DNA from: Paraburkholderia tagetis | GTDB lineage: Bacteria; Pseudomonadota; Gammaproteobacteria; Burkholderiales; Burkholderiaceae | DNA: 64,000 nucleotides | Reading direction: 5' to 3' | NCBI RefSeq assembly: GCF_022213065.1 | Contig: NZ_JAKLJA010000010.1 | Coordinates: 1-64,000 of the forward strand | Shown: piece after piece, positions 6,611 to 16,271 of the stretch | Position numbering within the stretch: position 1 is the first letter of the stretch | Layout of the letters: each line of letters begins with the position of its first letter | The notes under the pieces: generated by a model | What the model was told of the DNA's origin: nothing | Seen by the model: only the letters and a program-made list of their open reading frames with translations | Databases searched by the model: none | Translations under genes and position numbers: made by a program

Positions 6611-8368
6611 ATGACGTTCTACGAAAACAAACCGTGGCTCGCGCACTATGCGCCCGGCCACGCGGCAACGATCTCGCAGGACTACGCCGACGCCCTGAGC
6701 CTGTTTCGCGCCGCCGTCGAGCGCGCGCCGCAGCACGCCGCGCTGCGCTACTTCGACGGCGCGCTCACCTACGCCGAGCTCGACGCTCAATCGGACGCGC
6801 TTGCGTGTGCATGGATCGAGCGCGGCTGCGCGCGCGGCGATCGCGTCGCCATTTATCTGCAGAACGTGCCGCAGTTCGTGATCGCACTCGTGGCGGCGTG
6901 GAAGATCGGCGCGATTGCGGTGCCCGTCAATCCGATGAACCGCGCGCGCGAGTTACGCGTGTTGCTGGCCGATTCCGGCGCACGCATGCTGGTTTGCCAT
7001 GCGTCGCTCCATGAGGAAGTGGTGCGGCCCTTGCTCGCCGAGGAAGCTCGCGTGCAAGCCGAAGCGGGCAAAGCCGGCAAAGCGGGCGAAGGCGGCATCG
7101 CGCCGATGGTGATGACCACATCGGCGCTCGATTATCAGAGCCGCAACGACGAACGGCTTTTCGCGGGCATGGCGCGCGCGAACCCAACGGCGGCAGCGGC
7201 AGCGGCAACGGCAGCGCCGGTTCAGCCCGACGCCGAAGACCTCGGCGCCGTCATCGCCGCGTATCGCTCGCGCAGGCCGCCCGTCGTCGAATTGAGCGCG
7301 AGCGACGTCGCGATGCTCGTCTACACATCGGGCACCACGGGCATGCCCAAGGGCGCGATGAACACGCACGGCAACGTCGCGTTCAATGCGCAGGTGTATC
7401 GCGACTGGATCGGCCTGCGCGAAGGTGCGCCCATTCTCGGCCTCGCGCCGCTCTTTCACATCACCGGACTCGTGGGCCACGTGGCCGCCGCGTTCATCTG
7501 CGCCGCGCCGCTCGTGCTTGCGTTCCGCTTCGAGCCCGGCGTGATGCTCGATGCGATGGCGGAGCACAAGCCCGAATTCACCATCGGCGCGATCACGGCC
7601 TTTATCGCGCTGATGAATCAGCCGCAGGCGACGCGCGCGCATTTCGCCTCGCTGCGGCGCATCTATTCGGGCGGCGCGCCCATTCCACCGAGCGTGATCG
7701 AGGCGTTTCGCGCGCGCTTCGGCCACTACATTCACAACGGCTACGGGCTGACTGAAACGACTTCGCCCACGCACCTGGTGCCGGTGGGTCGCGATGCACC
7801 CGTCGATGCCGCGTCGGGCACGCTTTCGATTGGCGTGCCGGCTTTCGACGTGGACTCGTATATCGGCGACGACGCAGGGCGGCCGCTGCCGCCTGGCGAA
7901 GTGGGCGAGATCATTTCGCGCGGGCCGATGATCGTTCCGGGCTACTGGAACAAGCCGCACGAAAGCGCGAAGGCCATTGTCGAGGGTTATTTCCGTACCG
8001 GCGATGTGGGCTTCATGGACGCCAGCGGCTGGTTCTATCTCGTCGACCGCAAGAAGGACATGATCAACGCGGGCGGCTACAAGGTCTGGCCGCGCGAAGT
8101 GGAGGACGTGCTGTACACGCATCCGGCCGTGCGCGAGGCCGCTGTAGTGGGCGTGCCTGACAGCTATCGCGGCGAGACAGTGAAGGCCGTGGTGAGCCTC
8201 AAGCCGCAGACGAGTGTCACGCCCGACGAACTCGTTGCGTACTGCAAGGAGCGCATGGCGGCGTACAAGTATCCGCGCATCGTCGCGATCGTCGACGAAC
8301 TGCCGAAGACCGTGACCGGCAAGATATTGCGGCGCGAGTTGCGTGATTCAGGTGTGTCGCGCGGGTGA
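6611..8368 (+). CDS. Class I adenylate-forming enzyme, long-chain acyl-CoA ligase type
   Basis: The 585-residue enzyme activates a carboxylic acid with ATP and joins it to coenzyme A. The AMP/ATP-binding motif YTSGTTGMPKGAM lies near residue 240, followed by NGYGLTETTSPTH (A5), YFRTGDVGFMD (A7) and the C-terminal KTVTGKILRREL with the catalytic lysine. Between residues 145 and 215 there is an Ala/Gly-rich linker (GKAGKAGEGG and runs of Ala-Thr) that is absent from typical members and looks like a flexible insertion. CGGAGCGCAC places the start. The downstream etfBA and acyl-CoA dehydrogenase suggest a role in fatty-acid or aromatic-acid oxidation; the substrate cannot be read. Confidence 0.88.
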   Translation: MTFYENKPWLAHYAPGHAATISQDYADALSLFRAAVERAPQHAALRYFDGALTYAELDAQSDALACAWIERGCARGDRVAIYLQNVPQFVIALVAAWKIGAIAVPVNPMNRARELRVLLADSGARMLVCHASLHEEVVRPLLAEEARVQAEAGKAGKAGEGGIAPMVMTTSALDYQSRNDERLFAGMARANPTAAAAAATAAPVQPDAEDLGAVIAAYRSRRPPVVELSASDVAMLVYTSGTTGMPKGAMNTHGNVAFNAQVYRDWIGLREGAPILGLAPLFHITGLVGHVAAAFICAAPLVLAFRFEPGVMLDAMAEHKPEFTIGAITAFIALMNQPQATRAHFASLRRIYSGGAPIPPSVIEAFRARFGHYIHNGYGLTETTSPTHLVPVGRDAPVDAASGTLSIGVPAFDVDSYIGDDAGRPLPPGEVGEIISRGPMIVPGYWNKPHESAKAIVEGYFRTGDVGFMDASGWFYLVDRKKDMINAGGYKVWPREVEDVLYTHPAVREAAVVGVPDSYRGETVKAVVSLKPQTSVTPDELVAYCKERMAAYKYPRIVAIVDELPKTVTGKILRRELRDSGVSRG

Positions 8369-8539
8369 GGCGCATGCAGACAAACGCGTAGGCAAACCAG
8401 AACGTCGTGACCTCTGAGCCCGCGAGCCGGCCAATAGGTGCGCTATGACGGGCAGAGTTAATCGATAGTTGTCGTCCGCCACGAACCCACGTGTAATGCG
8501 CTCTCGAGTAGCGCATGTGAAACAGTGAAGGGGACGAAA

Positions 8540-9289
8540 GTGAAAATCGTGGTGCCGGTTAAGCGTGTTGTCGATTACAACGTGAAAGTACGGGTGAAGT
8601 CGGATGGCACGGGCGTGGATATCGCCAACGTGAAGTTCTCGATGAACCCGTTCGACGAAATCGCCGTGGAAGAAGCGGTTCGTTTGAAGGAAGCTGGCGT
8701 GGCGACGGAAGTGATCGCCGTGTCTGCCGGTGTCGCGCAGGCGCAGGAAACGCTGCGCACTGCGCTGGCTATTGGCGCGGATCGCGCCATTCTCATCGAG
8801 TCGACTGAGGAGTTGCAACCGCTCGCGGTGGCGAAGTTGCTTAAAGCCGTTGTCGATAAAGAGCGACCTTCGCTGATTATCCTCGGCAAGCAAGCCATCG
8901 ACGACGATTCGAACCAGACCGGCCAGATGCTCGCCGCCTTGGCGAACCTGCCGCAAGCCACGTTTGCTTCGAAGATCACGGTTGCCGATGGCAAGGCCAC
9001 GGTCGCGCGTGAAGTCGATGGCGGCGCGGAAACGCTCTCCTTGAAATTGCCCGCTGTGGTGACCACGGACCTTCGTTTGAACGAGCCGCGCTACGTCACG
9101 CTGCCGAACATCATGAAGGCGAAAAAGAAGCCGCTGGAGACGCTCAAGCCCGAAGACCTCGGTGTGGACGTCGCGCCGCGTCTGAAGACTCTGAAGGTTG
9201 TCGAGCCGCCCAAGCGCTCGGCAGGCGTGAAGGTTGCGGACGTGAAGACGCTGGTCGAGAAGCTGAAGACCGAAGCCAAGGTGCTTTAA
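8540..9289 (+). CDS. etfB: Electron transfer flavoprotein beta subunit
   Basis: The 249-residue beta subunit binds AMP and, with EtfA, carries electrons from acyl-CoA dehydrogenases to ETF-ubiquinone oxidoreductase. The product starts [17 protein letters not shown] and contains the ETF beta signature region [32 protein letters not shown] start at 8540 with AGGGGA 6 bases upstream gives the standard family length; the longer frame from 8525 would include the ribosome site. It is 22 bases ahead of etfA, and the two form an operon followed by a terminator. Confidence 0.95.
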   Translation: MKIVVPVKRVVDYNVKVRVKSDGTGVDIANVKFSMNPFDEIAVEEAVRLKEAGVATEVIAVSAGVAQAQETLRTALAIGADRAILIESTEELQPLAVAKLLKAVVDKERPSLIILGKQAIDDDSNQTGQMLAALANLPQATFASKITVADGKATVAREVDGGAETLSLKLPAVVTTDLRLNEPRYVTLPNIMKAKKKPLETLKPEDLGVDVAPRLKTLKVVEPPKRSAGVKVADVKTLVEKLKTEAKVL

Positions 9290-9311
9290 AGGTTAGGGGA
9301 GCGAGAAAGAA

Positions 9312-10256
9312 ATGACGAATCTGTTGAACCTGGTAATAGCCGAACACGACAACGCAACCATCAAGGCTGCGACGCTGAATACCGTGGCTGCCGCGCAGAA
9401 AATCGGCGGCGACATCCACGTGCTGGTCGCGGGTCACAACGCTCAAGCAGCCGCTGACGCAGCAGCAAAGATTGCCGGCGTTGCGAAGGTACTGCTGGCC
9501 GACGCGCCGCAACTCGAAGTGGGTCTTGCAGAGAATGTCGAAGCCACAATCGTTGGCATTGCGAAGAATTATTCGCACATCCTCGCGCCGTCCACGGCAG
9601 CGGGCAAGAACGTCACGCCGCGTATCGCTGCGAAGCTGGACGTCGCGCAGATCAGCGACATCACGGCAGTCGACTCGCCGGATACGTTCGAGCGTCCGAT
9701 CTACGCGGGTAACGCGATTGCAACCGTGCAATCGCAAGACCCCATCAAGGTCATCACGGTCCGCACGACCGCATTCGATGCAGTCGCGGCCGTTGGCGGC
9801 AGCGCAGCAGTCGAAAAACTCGACGCGGCAGCGGACAGTGGCCTTTCGCAGTTCGTCGGCCGTGAAGTCACGAAGCTCGACCGTCCGGAACTCACGAGCG
9901 CGAAGATCATCGTCTCGGGTGGTCGCGGTCTGGGCAGCGGCGAGAACTACACGAAGGTTCTCGAACCGCTCGCCGACAAGCTCAACGCAGCACTGGGCGC
10001 CTCGCGCGCGGCAGTGGATGCGGGCTATGTCCCCAACGATTACCAGGTCGGCCAGACCGGCAAGATCGTCGCACCGCAGCTCTACATTGCAGTGGGCATC
10101 TCGGGCGCGATCCAGCACTTGGCTGGCATGAAGGACTCGAAGGTAATCGTGGCGATCAACAAGGACGAAGAAGCGCCGATCTTCAGCGTCGCCGATTACG
10201 GCCTCGTGGGCGATCTATTCACGGTCGTGCCCGAGCTCGTCAAAGAGCTCGGCTAA
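9312..10256 (+). CDS. etfA: Electron transfer flavoprotein alpha subunit
   Basis: The 314-residue alpha subunit carries the FAD of the ETF heterodimer. The N-terminal domain begins [25 protein letters not shown], and the C-terminal FAD domain shows [13 protein letters not shown], the signature [35 protein letters not shown] and [12 protein letters not shown]. It follows etfB by 22 bases with GGGGAGCGAG as ribosome site. A strong terminator at 10312-10337 closes the pair, so the acyl-CoA dehydrogenase that follows may have its own promoter. Confidence 0.96.
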   Translation: MTNLLNLVIAEHDNATIKAATLNTVAAAQKIGGDIHVLVAGHNAQAAADAAAKIAGVAKVLLADAPQLEVGLAENVEATIVGIAKNYSHILAPSTAAGKNVTPRIAAKLDVAQISDITAVDSPDTFERPIYAGNAIATVQSQDPIKVITVRTTAFDAVAAVGGSAAVEKLDAAADSGLSQFVGREVTKLDRPELTSAKIIVSGGRGLGSGENYTKVLEPLADKLNAALGASRAAVDAGYVPNDYQVGQTGKIVAPQLYIAVGISGAIQHLAGMKDSKVIVAINKDEEAPIFSVADYGLVGDLFTVVPELVKELG

Positions 10257-10311
10257 GCGCCGCAACACAGGCGAAGCCGGACGGCAGTGCGAGGTCCGGC
10301 GGCACACAAAA

Positions 10312-10337
10312 GGGGCGCTTCGTGCGCCCCTTTTTTT
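10312..10337 (+). terminator. Rho-independent terminator after etfBA
   Basis: GGGGCGC and GCGCCCC are 7-bp arms with a TTCGT loop, followed by seven T. Confidence 0.9.
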
Positions 10338-10370
10338 CATCATCGCAGGCCTGGACTGGAGACAAACGCC

Positions 10371-12158
10371 ATGTACAACGCACCGATAAGCGACATGCTG
10401 TTCGCGATGAAGGAACTGGCGGGACTCGAAGAGATTGCCGCGCTGCCCGGCGGCGAGGATGTCACGCCCGAGACCGTGCAGGCCGTGCTCCAGGAGGCGG
10501 CGAAATTGTGTGAAGAGGTGCTCGCGCCGCTGAACGTCGAAGGCGATCGCAATCCGAGCCGCTGGGAAAACGGCAACGTGCACACGACACCTGGTTTCGC
10601 CGATGCCTTTCGTCAATACGTTGCCGGTGGCTGGCAGGGCGTCCAACATCCTCAGGAATACGAAGGACAAGGACTGCCGAAGCTTGTTGGTACGCCGTGC
10701 ATGGAGATGCTCAACGCGGCGAACCTGTCGTTCGCGCTGTGTCCGCTCCTGAGCGATGGCGCGATCGAGGCGCTTCTCACGGCGGGCAGCGAGGAACAGA
10801 AGCAGCGCTACGTGCCGAAGCTCATTTCAGGCGAGTGGACCGGCACGATGAATCTCACCGAGCCGCAGGCGGGCTCCGATCTCGCGGCCGTGCGCACGCG
10901 CGCCGAGCCGCAGGCCGATGGCACCTACAAACTCTTCGGCACCAAGATTTTCATCACGTGGGGCGAGCACGACATGGCGGAGAACATCGTCCATCTCGTG
11001 CTCGCGCGCACGCCCAATGCGCCCGAAGGCGTGAAGGGCATCTCGCTCTTCATCGTGCCGAAGTTTCTCGTCAACGACGACGGCTCGCCCGGTGCGCGCA
11101 ACGACGTGCATTGCGTCTCCATCGAGCACAAGCTCGGCATCAAGGCGAGCCCGACGGCCGTGCTGCAATACGGCGATCACGGCGGCGCGGTGGGGCAGTT
11201 GATCGGCGAGGAGAATCGCGGCCTCGAATACATGTTCATCATGATGAACGCGGCGCGCTTCGCCGTGGGCATGCAGGGCGTGGCGATCGCGGAGCGCGCG
11301 TATCAGAAGGCGGCCGCATACGCGAAGGAGCGCGTGCAGAGCCGCCCCGTGGACGGGTCCGCCAAAGCGGCCGTGACCATCATTCACCATCCCGACGTGC
11401 GCCGCATGCTCTCGACCATGCGCGCGCTCACCGAGGCCGCGCGTGCGCTCGCGTATGTGGCGGCGGGGGAGAGCGACCGCGCGCGTCGGCATCCCGATGA
11501 GATAGTGCGCGCGCAGCATCAGGCGCGCTACGAATACCTCGTGCCGATCGTGAAGGGCTGGAGCACGGAGCTTGCCATCGACGTGGCGAGCCTCGGCGTG
11601 CAGGTGCATGGCGGCATGGGTTTCATCGAGGAAACGGGCGCGGCGCAGTTCTATCGCGACGCGCGCATTCTGGCGATCTACGAGGGCACCACGGCCATTC
11701 AGGCCAACGATCTCATCGGCCGCAAGACGCTGCGCGATGGCGGTGCGGCGGCAAAGGCGCTCGTCGACGAAATCGGGCAGACCGTCGTGCAGCTCGGGGC
11801 TCATGAAGGTCCCGCATTCAAGTCGATGGCGAAGCATCTGGCGCTCGGCCAGCAGGCGTTGGCCTCGGCGGTAGGCTTCGTGCTCGCCAACGCGAGGCGC
11901 GATCCGAACGCGGTTTTCGCGGGCAGCGTGCCGTATCTGAAGCTCGCGGGCATCGTGCTGGGCGGCTGGCAGATGGCGCGCGCCATGCTTGCCTCGCAGC
12001 GCTTGATGCAGGGCGATCCGAAGTTCCATGGCGCGAAGCTCGCGACGGCGCAGTGCTACGCGGAACACGTGTTGCCGCAGGCCGTGGCGCTTGAAGCGGC
12101 GATCGTCAGCGCGAACGGCGCCGAGGGCATGCTGGCGCTATCGGAAGATCAGTTCTGA
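10371..12158 (+). CDS. Acyl-CoA dehydrogenase, large DmdC-type
   Basis: The 595-residue FAD flavoenzyme is about 200 residues longer than classical acyl-CoA dehydrogenases, with a C-terminal extension as in DmdC (3-methylmercaptopropionyl-CoA dehydrogenase) type proteins. Visible signatures are GEWTGTMNLTEPQAGSDLAAV, KIFITWGEHD, GLEYMFIMMNAARFAVGMQGV and QVHGGMGFIEETGAAQFYRDARI...IYEGTTAIQANDL. The start at 10371 is chosen because the 28 upstream codons overlap the etf terminator. It is the natural electron donor for the adjacent EtfAB. The substrate is not evident; annotation as a sulfur-compound enzyme would go beyond the evidence. Confidence 0.9.
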   Translation: MYNAPISDMLFAMKELAGLEEIAALPGGEDVTPETVQAVLQEAAKLCEEVLAPLNVEGDRNPSRWENGNVHTTPGFADAFRQYVAGGWQGVQHPQEYEGQGLPKLVGTPCMEMLNAANLSFALCPLLSDGAIEALLTAGSEEQKQRYVPKLISGEWTGTMNLTEPQAGSDLAAVRTRAEPQADGTYKLFGTKIFITWGEHDMAENIVHLVLARTPNAPEGVKGISLFIVPKFLVNDDGSPGARNDVHCVSIEHKLGIKASPTAVLQYGDHGGAVGQLIGEENRGLEYMFIMMNAARFAVGMQGVAIAERAYQKAAAYAKERVQSRPVDGSAKAAVTIIHHPDVRRMLSTMRALTEAARALAYVAAGESDRARRHPDEIVRAQHQARYEYLVPIVKGWSTELAIDVASLGVQVHGGMGFIEETGAAQFYRDARILAIYEGTTAIQANDLIGRKTLRDGGAAAKALVDEIGQTVVQLGAHEGPAFKSMAKHLALGQQALASAVGFVLANARRDPNAVFAGSVPYLKLAGIVLGGWQMARAMLASQRLMQGDPKFHGAKLATAQCYAEHVLPQAVALEAAIVSANGAEGMLALSEDQF

Positions 12159-12212
12159 GAAGGCGCATGCGGAGAACGGGCCGCGCGGCATCAACGTGAC
12201 CGAAGAAATAAA

Positions 12213-12240
12213 AAACGGCGCCTTGTATAAGGCGCCGTTT
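12213..12240. terminator. Bidirectional terminator between the acyl-CoA dehydrogenase and dadA
   Basis: Perfect 12-bp arms AAACGGCGCCTT and AAGGCGCCGTTT enclose GTAT. A and T runs at both ends suit both converging genes. Confidence 0.85.
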
Positions 12241-12266
12241 GTACATGCGCGGCAGCAGCGCAGGAA

Positions 12267-13553
12267 TTACGCGTAAGCCGGGCGATGCTCGCCACGCGTT
12301 TCGCCGAGATAGCGATAGACCGAGAGATCGTCGGACTTGATCGCCGGCTGCTTGCCCGAGATGAGGTCGGCGAGCAACTGGCCCGAGCCGCACGACATCG
12401 TCCAGCCGAGCGTGCCGTGGCCCGTGTTCAGGAACAGGTTCGAGAACGGCGTGCGGCCCACCACCGGCGTGCCGTCCGGCGTCATCGGGCGCAGGCCGGT
12501 CCAGAAGGTGGCTTGCGAGGTGTCGCCGCCGCCCGGGAACAGGTCGTTCACGCACATTTCGAGCGTCTCGCGCCGCGCCTGCTTGAGCGTCTTGTCGTAG
12601 CCCACGATCTCGGCCATGCCGCCCACGCGGATGCGGTCGTCGAAACGCGTGATCGCGATCTTGTAGGTTTCGTCGAGCACGGTGGAGACCGGCGCGGCGC
12701 CCGCGTTGACGATCGGCGCCGTGATCGAGTAGCCCTTGAGCGGGTAGACCGGAATCTTCACGAGACCGGCCAGCATCTTCGTGGAGAACGAGCCGAGCGC
12801 GACGACATACGAGTCCGCGCGCACGAGTTCCTTGCCGCACTGCACGCCCGCGATGCGCTCGCCTTGCACAGCGAGGCCGTCGATCGGCGTGTTGTAGCGG
12901 AACTTGACGCCCAGTTCCTTGGCCATCTTCGCGAGGCGCGTGGTGAAGAGCTGGCAGTCGCCGGTTTCGTCGCCGGGCAGGCGCAGGCCGCCGGTGAGCT
13001 TGTGCGAAACCGCGGCGAGCGCCGGTTCGGCGCGGCCGAGTTCGGCGGCGGTGAGCAGCTCGTATGGGACGTTCGCTTCCTTCAACACGGCGATGTCCTT
13101 CGCTGCGCCGTCGAACTGCTGCTGCGTGCGGAACACTTGCAGCGTGCCGCCCGTGCGGCCTTCGTACTGGATGCCGGTGTCGGCGCGCAGCGCCTGGAGG
13201 CAATCGCGGCTGTATTCGGCGAGGCGCACCATGCGGCCCTTGTTGAGCGCATAGCGTTCGGTCGTGCAGTTTTGCAGCATTTGCCACATCCACTGCAACT
13301 GGAACTTCGTGCCGTCGAGGCGGATGGCTAGCGGCGCATGCTTCTCGAACATCCACTTGATCGCCTTGAGCGGCACGCCCGGTGCGGCCCACGGTGCGGC
13401 GTAACCCGGCGAGATCTGGCCGGCGTTCGCAAAACTGGTTTCGAGTGCGGGACCGGACTCGCGGTCGATCACCGTGACTTCATGGCCCGCGCGGGCAAGA
13501 TACCAGGCGCTGGCAACCCCGACCACACCACTGCCTAACACGACGACTCGCAT
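12267..13553 (-). CDS. dadA: D-amino acid dehydrogenase small subunit
   Basis: The 428-residue flavoprotein oxidises D-alanine and other D-amino acids to keto acids, feeding electrons to the membrane. It begins [30 protein letters not shown], the FAD-binding GxGxxG fold, and ends with the DAO-type segment [40 protein letters not shown]. The ATG at 13553 has GGAG seven bases upstream and gives exactly the usual DadA length; a GTG at 13565 is an upstream artefact. The gene diverges from an Lrp-type regulator, the usual arrangement for alanine-inducible dadA. The 178-base divergent region is A+T-rich and contains ATAGC...GCTAT (13652-13678), a possible Lrp site. Confidence 0.95.
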   Translation of the reverse strand: MRVVVLGSGVVGVASAWYLARAGHEVTVIDRESGPALETSFANAGQISPGYAAPWAAPGVPLKAIKWMFEKHAPLAIRLDGTKFQLQWMWQMLQNCTTERYALNKGRMVRLAEYSRDCLQALRADTGIQYEGRTGGTLQVFRTQQQFDGAAKDIAVLKEANVPYELLTAAELGRAEPALAAVSHKLTGGLRLPGDETGDCQLFTTRLAKMAKELGVKFRYNTPIDGLAVQGERIAGVQCGKELVRADSYVVALGSFSTKMLAGLVKIPVYPLKGYSITAPIVNAGAAPVSTVLDETYKIAITRFDDRIRVGGMAEIVGYDKTLKQARRETLEMCVNDLFPGGGDTSQATFWTGLRPMTPDGTPVVGRTPFSNLFLNTGHGTLGWTMSCGSGQLLADLISGKQPAIKSDDLSVYRYLGETRGEHRPAYA

Positions 13554-13731
13554 AGCCTGCTCCACATAGATTTGTTAGGGCTACGCCGTCTCGCCAGTGG
13601 CTGATGCGCCCGGTTTGGGGTCATCCAGCACAGATGGCATGAAAAATCGGATATAGCCAGTAATATCGACTATGCTATTGCTCTGCGACTAGATTTTGTT
13701 ATCGTATTTTTTAGATTTTCAGGAAAAAAGC

Positions 13732-14220
13732 ATGAGAACGCAGCGTCAGCCGGTCCGCGCGCTGGACCGGCTCGATCACCGGATCCTGAAGCTGCTCCAG
13801 GAGGATGGCCGCATGGCCATGAAGGATCTCGCGGAGCAGGTCGGGCTTTCCGTTACGCCTTGTATCGAGCGGGTCAAGCGCATGGAGCGCGACGGTGTCA
13901 TCACGGGCTACTACGCACGCGTGAACCCCAATGTGCTGGGCGCGGCGCTACTGGTGTTCGTGGAGATCACGCTCGACCACAAGAGCGGCAACATGTTCGA
14001 CCAGTTCCGCCGCGAGGTGAAGAAGATCCCCGAAGTGCTCGAATGCCATTTGGTCTCGGGCGACTTCGACTATCTGATCAAGGCGCGCATTGGCGAAATG
14101 TCCGACTACCGCAAGCTGCTCGGCGACATCCTGCTGCAACTGCCGGGCGCGGTGCAGTCGAAGAGCTATGTGGTGATGGAGGAGATCAAGGAGACGCTGA
14201 CGATTGCGGTAGGCGAGTAG
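13732..14220 (+). CDS. Lrp/AsnC-family regulator, probable dadA activator
   Basis: The 162-residue protein has the N-terminal winged helix LDRLDHRILKLLQEDGRMAMKDLAEQVGLSVTPCIERVKRMERDGVI and the C-terminal RAM (effector-binding) domain with LECHLVSGDFDYLIKARI. It is close to the Lrp/DadR group. The ATG at 13732 follows AGGAAAAAAGC; 12 upstream codons from 13696 are not credible. Its divergence from dadA suggests that it senses alanine or leucine and controls dadA, an inference from context. A terminator follows at 14254-14281. Confidence 0.88.
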   Translation: MRTQRQPVRALDRLDHRILKLLQEDGRMAMKDLAEQVGLSVTPCIERVKRMERDGVITGYYARVNPNVLGAALLVFVEITLDHKSGNMFDQFRREVKKIPEVLECHLVSGDFDYLIKARIGEMSDYRKLLGDILLQLPGAVQSKSYVVMEEIKETLTIAVGE

Positions 14221-14253
14221 CCGCGCGACGGCTTAAAGGCATGCGGCACCCGC

Positions 14254-14281
14254 GGGACGCGCTCGAAAGCGCCCCGTTTTT
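14254..14281 (+). terminator. Terminator after the Lrp-type gene
   Basis: GCGCT CGAA AGCGC with flanking GGG/CCC pairing across a two-base bulge, followed by GTTTTT. Confidence 0.65.
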
Positions 14282-14289
14282 CTCCCTCG

Positions 14290-14337
14290 ACAAGGCGTCT
14301 CAATACTGTATATTTATACAGTATTGAGACGCCTTGT
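14290..14337 (+). promoter_or_regulatory. LexA (SOS) box inside a long perfect palindrome, with promoter
   Basis: The core CTGTATATTTATACAG (14306-14321) fits CTGT-N8-ACAG, and with flanks TA/TA differs from the E. coli LexA consensus at one central base. It is the centre of a perfect inverted repeat with 23-bp arms (14290-14312 and 14315-14337) around TT. A sigma-70 promoter can be drawn as TCGACA (14287-14292), 16 bases, TATATT (14309-14314), so LexA would cover the -10. The radical SAM start lies 10 bases after the palindrome. Confidence 0.85.
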
Positions 14338-14346
14338 TGCTTTGCC

Positions 14347-15543
14347 GTGAAAGACCTTAACCCTGATCATTCGCCTGAGACCTGGTACCCCGTCGCTCCG
14401 CCCGCGCCGCGCAAGGGGCGCGGGGCCGTCACGAACCTGCAGGGGCGCTACGAGGTCGATCAACGCGAAGCCTTCGACGATGGCTGGCAGCACGCGCAGC
14501 CAGGCGAGGGCGCAGGCGGTCACGATGGCGACGGTGAGGGCGAGTGTGATAGCGCGGACGATCTGGCCACCGAAGCAACACCCGCATTGCGCACCCAGGT
14601 CTTCGAGGAGCGCGCGAAGAGCATTCTCACGCGCAACCAGTCGCCCGATATTCCGTTCAACGTTTCGCTCAATCCGTATCGCGGCTGCGAGCATGGCTGC
14701 ATCTACTGCTTTGCGCGGCCTACGCACAGCTACCTCGGGCTTTCGCCGGGGCTCGATTTCGAGAGCCGCATTTACGCGAAGATCAACGCCCCCGAGCTGC
14801 TCGCGCGCGAAATCGCGAAGCCCGCTTACGAGCCTGAGCCCATCGCGCTAGGCGTGAACACCGATGCCTGGCAACCCGTCGAGCGCGATCTGCGCATCAC
14901 GCGCCGCGTGATCGAGGTGCTGAGCGAGCATGAGCATCCGTTTGCGGCCATCACCAAGTCTTCGCTGATCGAGCGCGATCTCGACTTGCTCGTGCCCATG
15001 GCACAACGCCAGCAATTCATGGCCGCGATCACGATCACCACGCTCGACGCCGATCTCGCGCGCACGCTCGAGCCGCGCGCAGCCACGCCCGCGCGGCGGC
15101 TGCGCACGATCCGCACGCTCGCGCAGGCGGGCATTCCTGTAGGGGTGAGCATCGCGCCCGTGATTCCATTCGTCACCGAGCCGGACATGGAACGGGTGCT
15201 GGAAGCCTGCGCCGAGGCGGGCGCAACGAGCGCGAGCTATATCGTGCTGCGCCTGCCGTGGGAGGTGGCGCCGCTCTTCGAGGGCTGGCTGGAGGCGCAT
15301 TTTCCGCAACGCGCGGCGCGGGTGATGAGCCGCGTGCGCGATATGCGCGGCGGCAAGGATTACGACTCGGCGTTTTCGCAACGCATGAAGGGCACTGGGC
15401 TCTGGGCGGATTTGCTCAAGCAGCGCTTTCACAAGGCCGTGAAACGGCTCGGGTTGAACGAGCGGCGTCACGGCATTCTGGACATGTCGGCATTCGTGCG
15501 CGCGAAGACGGTGCGCGAGAAGCCGCAACTCGATTTGTTCTAG
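14347..15543 (+). CDS. PA0069-family radical SAM protein, SOS-controlled
   Basis: The 398-residue protein carries the radical SAM cluster motif CEHGCIYC (about residues 114-121) preceded by NPYRG, and a C-terminus related to SplB-type (spore photoproduct lyase-like) radical SAM enzymes: LGVNTDAWQPVERDLRITRRVIEVL, AAITITTLDADLARTLEPRA, and SYIVLRLPWEV. The reaction is not known. It starts with GTG, has no clear Shine-Dalgarno sequence, and has a short leader if the promoter above is right. Residues 55-80 are an Asp/Gly-rich insertion. A near-perfect LexA box indicates a DNA-damage role; PA0069 itself is, as I recall, in the P. aeruginosa LexA regulon. Confidence 0.88.
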   Translation: MKDLNPDHSPETWYPVAPPAPRKGRGAVTNLQGRYEVDQREAFDDGWQHAQPGEGAGGHDGDGEGECDSADDLATEATPALRTQVFEERAKSILTRNQSPDIPFNVSLNPYRGCEHGCIYCFARPTHSYLGLSPGLDFESRIYAKINAPELLAREIAKPAYEPEPIALGVNTDAWQPVERDLRITRRVIEVLSEHEHPFAAITKSSLIERDLDLLVPMAQRQQFMAAITITTLDADLARTLEPRAATPARRLRTIRTLAQAGIPVGVSIAPVIPFVTEPDMERVLEACAEAGATSASYIVLRLPWEVAPLFEGWLEAHFPQRAARVMSRVRDMRGGKDYDSAFSQRMKGTGLWADLLKQRFHKAVKRLGLNERRHGILDMSAFVRAKTVREKPQLDLF

Positions 15544-15597
15544 TGCGGCCGCTGCGGCATCTGTGGCCGCAGTGCCGATTCCGTGGCTATTGCGTTG

Positions 15598-16068
15598 CTA
15601 CTGGGAGATTGCCTTGGCCGCCTCGACCTGCGATTCGAAGTAAGTCTGGAACGAGAGCGCAAGGCCCGTCATCAGCGAAAACGCGCCAAAGAACAGCGAG
15701 AAGATCACCACGAAGATCACGGTCCAGCCCGAGCGGCTCGCGCGCTGTCCCGCGAAGGCCGCGTTGAACTGCGCGTCCCACTTGGCGTCGGGGCGCAGCC
15801 CGTAGACGATGGCCGCAAGAAACGCCGAGAGCACCGATACGGCGCCGATCGTTGCGAGTGCCCAGCCCGGTATCGAAGCGCGTTGGGTGGCTACGAGCAG
15901 GAGCACGCCGGGAATACCGAGCAGCGTGCCGGCGATATGGGCCCAGCCCCATACGTCGCGCATTCCATACAGATAGAAGCGGTGCGCGCCGAGGCTGCCG
16001 AACAGGAAGGCGAGGGCAGCAGTGAGTGTCTTGGAGCGAAAGCGTGCGGGATTCTTTTGATTGGACAT
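15598..16068 (-). CDS. TM2-domain membrane protein
   Basis: The 156-residue protein starts MSNQKNPARFRSKTLTAALAFLFGSLGAHRFYLYG, the TM2 pattern (two helices separated by a short loop with GxHRFYLG-like residues). It then adds further hydrophobic segments (GWALATIGAVSVLSAFLAAIVYGL and WTVIFVVIFSLFFGAFSLMTGLALSF), so about four or five membrane spans. The function of bacterial TM2 proteins is unknown. It is convergent with the radical SAM gene (about 55 bases between stops) and downstream of the PQQ-type dehydrogenase gene on the same strand. Confidence 0.75.
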   Translation of the reverse strand: MSNQKNPARFRSKTLTAALAFLFGSLGAHRFYLYGMRDVWGWAHIAGTLLGIPGVLLLVATQRASIPGWALATIGAVSVLSAFLAAIVYGLRPDAKWDAQFNAAFAGQRASRSGWTVIFVVIFSLFFGAFSLMTGLALSFQTYFESQVEAAKAISQ

Positions 16069-16271
16069 GAGCAGACGGATTGGGTGACTGCGCGTTGATT
16101 GCGCAACAACTGCGTGTGCGATGACTGCGTGTGCAACCGCGCGGGCACGCGCGGACGCGGGCCGCCGGCCATTGTACGTGGCACGCGCTCGCGCAAGCAG
16201 AGGTTGCCGCTTATGCCGGGAAATGCCTGAAAGCGGCGGTGCGTGAGTGCAGCGGGGGGAGCGTGCCGCAG

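Noticed and set aside
10287..10370. Upstream start of the acyl-CoA dehydrogenase
   Set aside because: It would include the etf terminator; the ATG at 10371 gives the family N-terminus.
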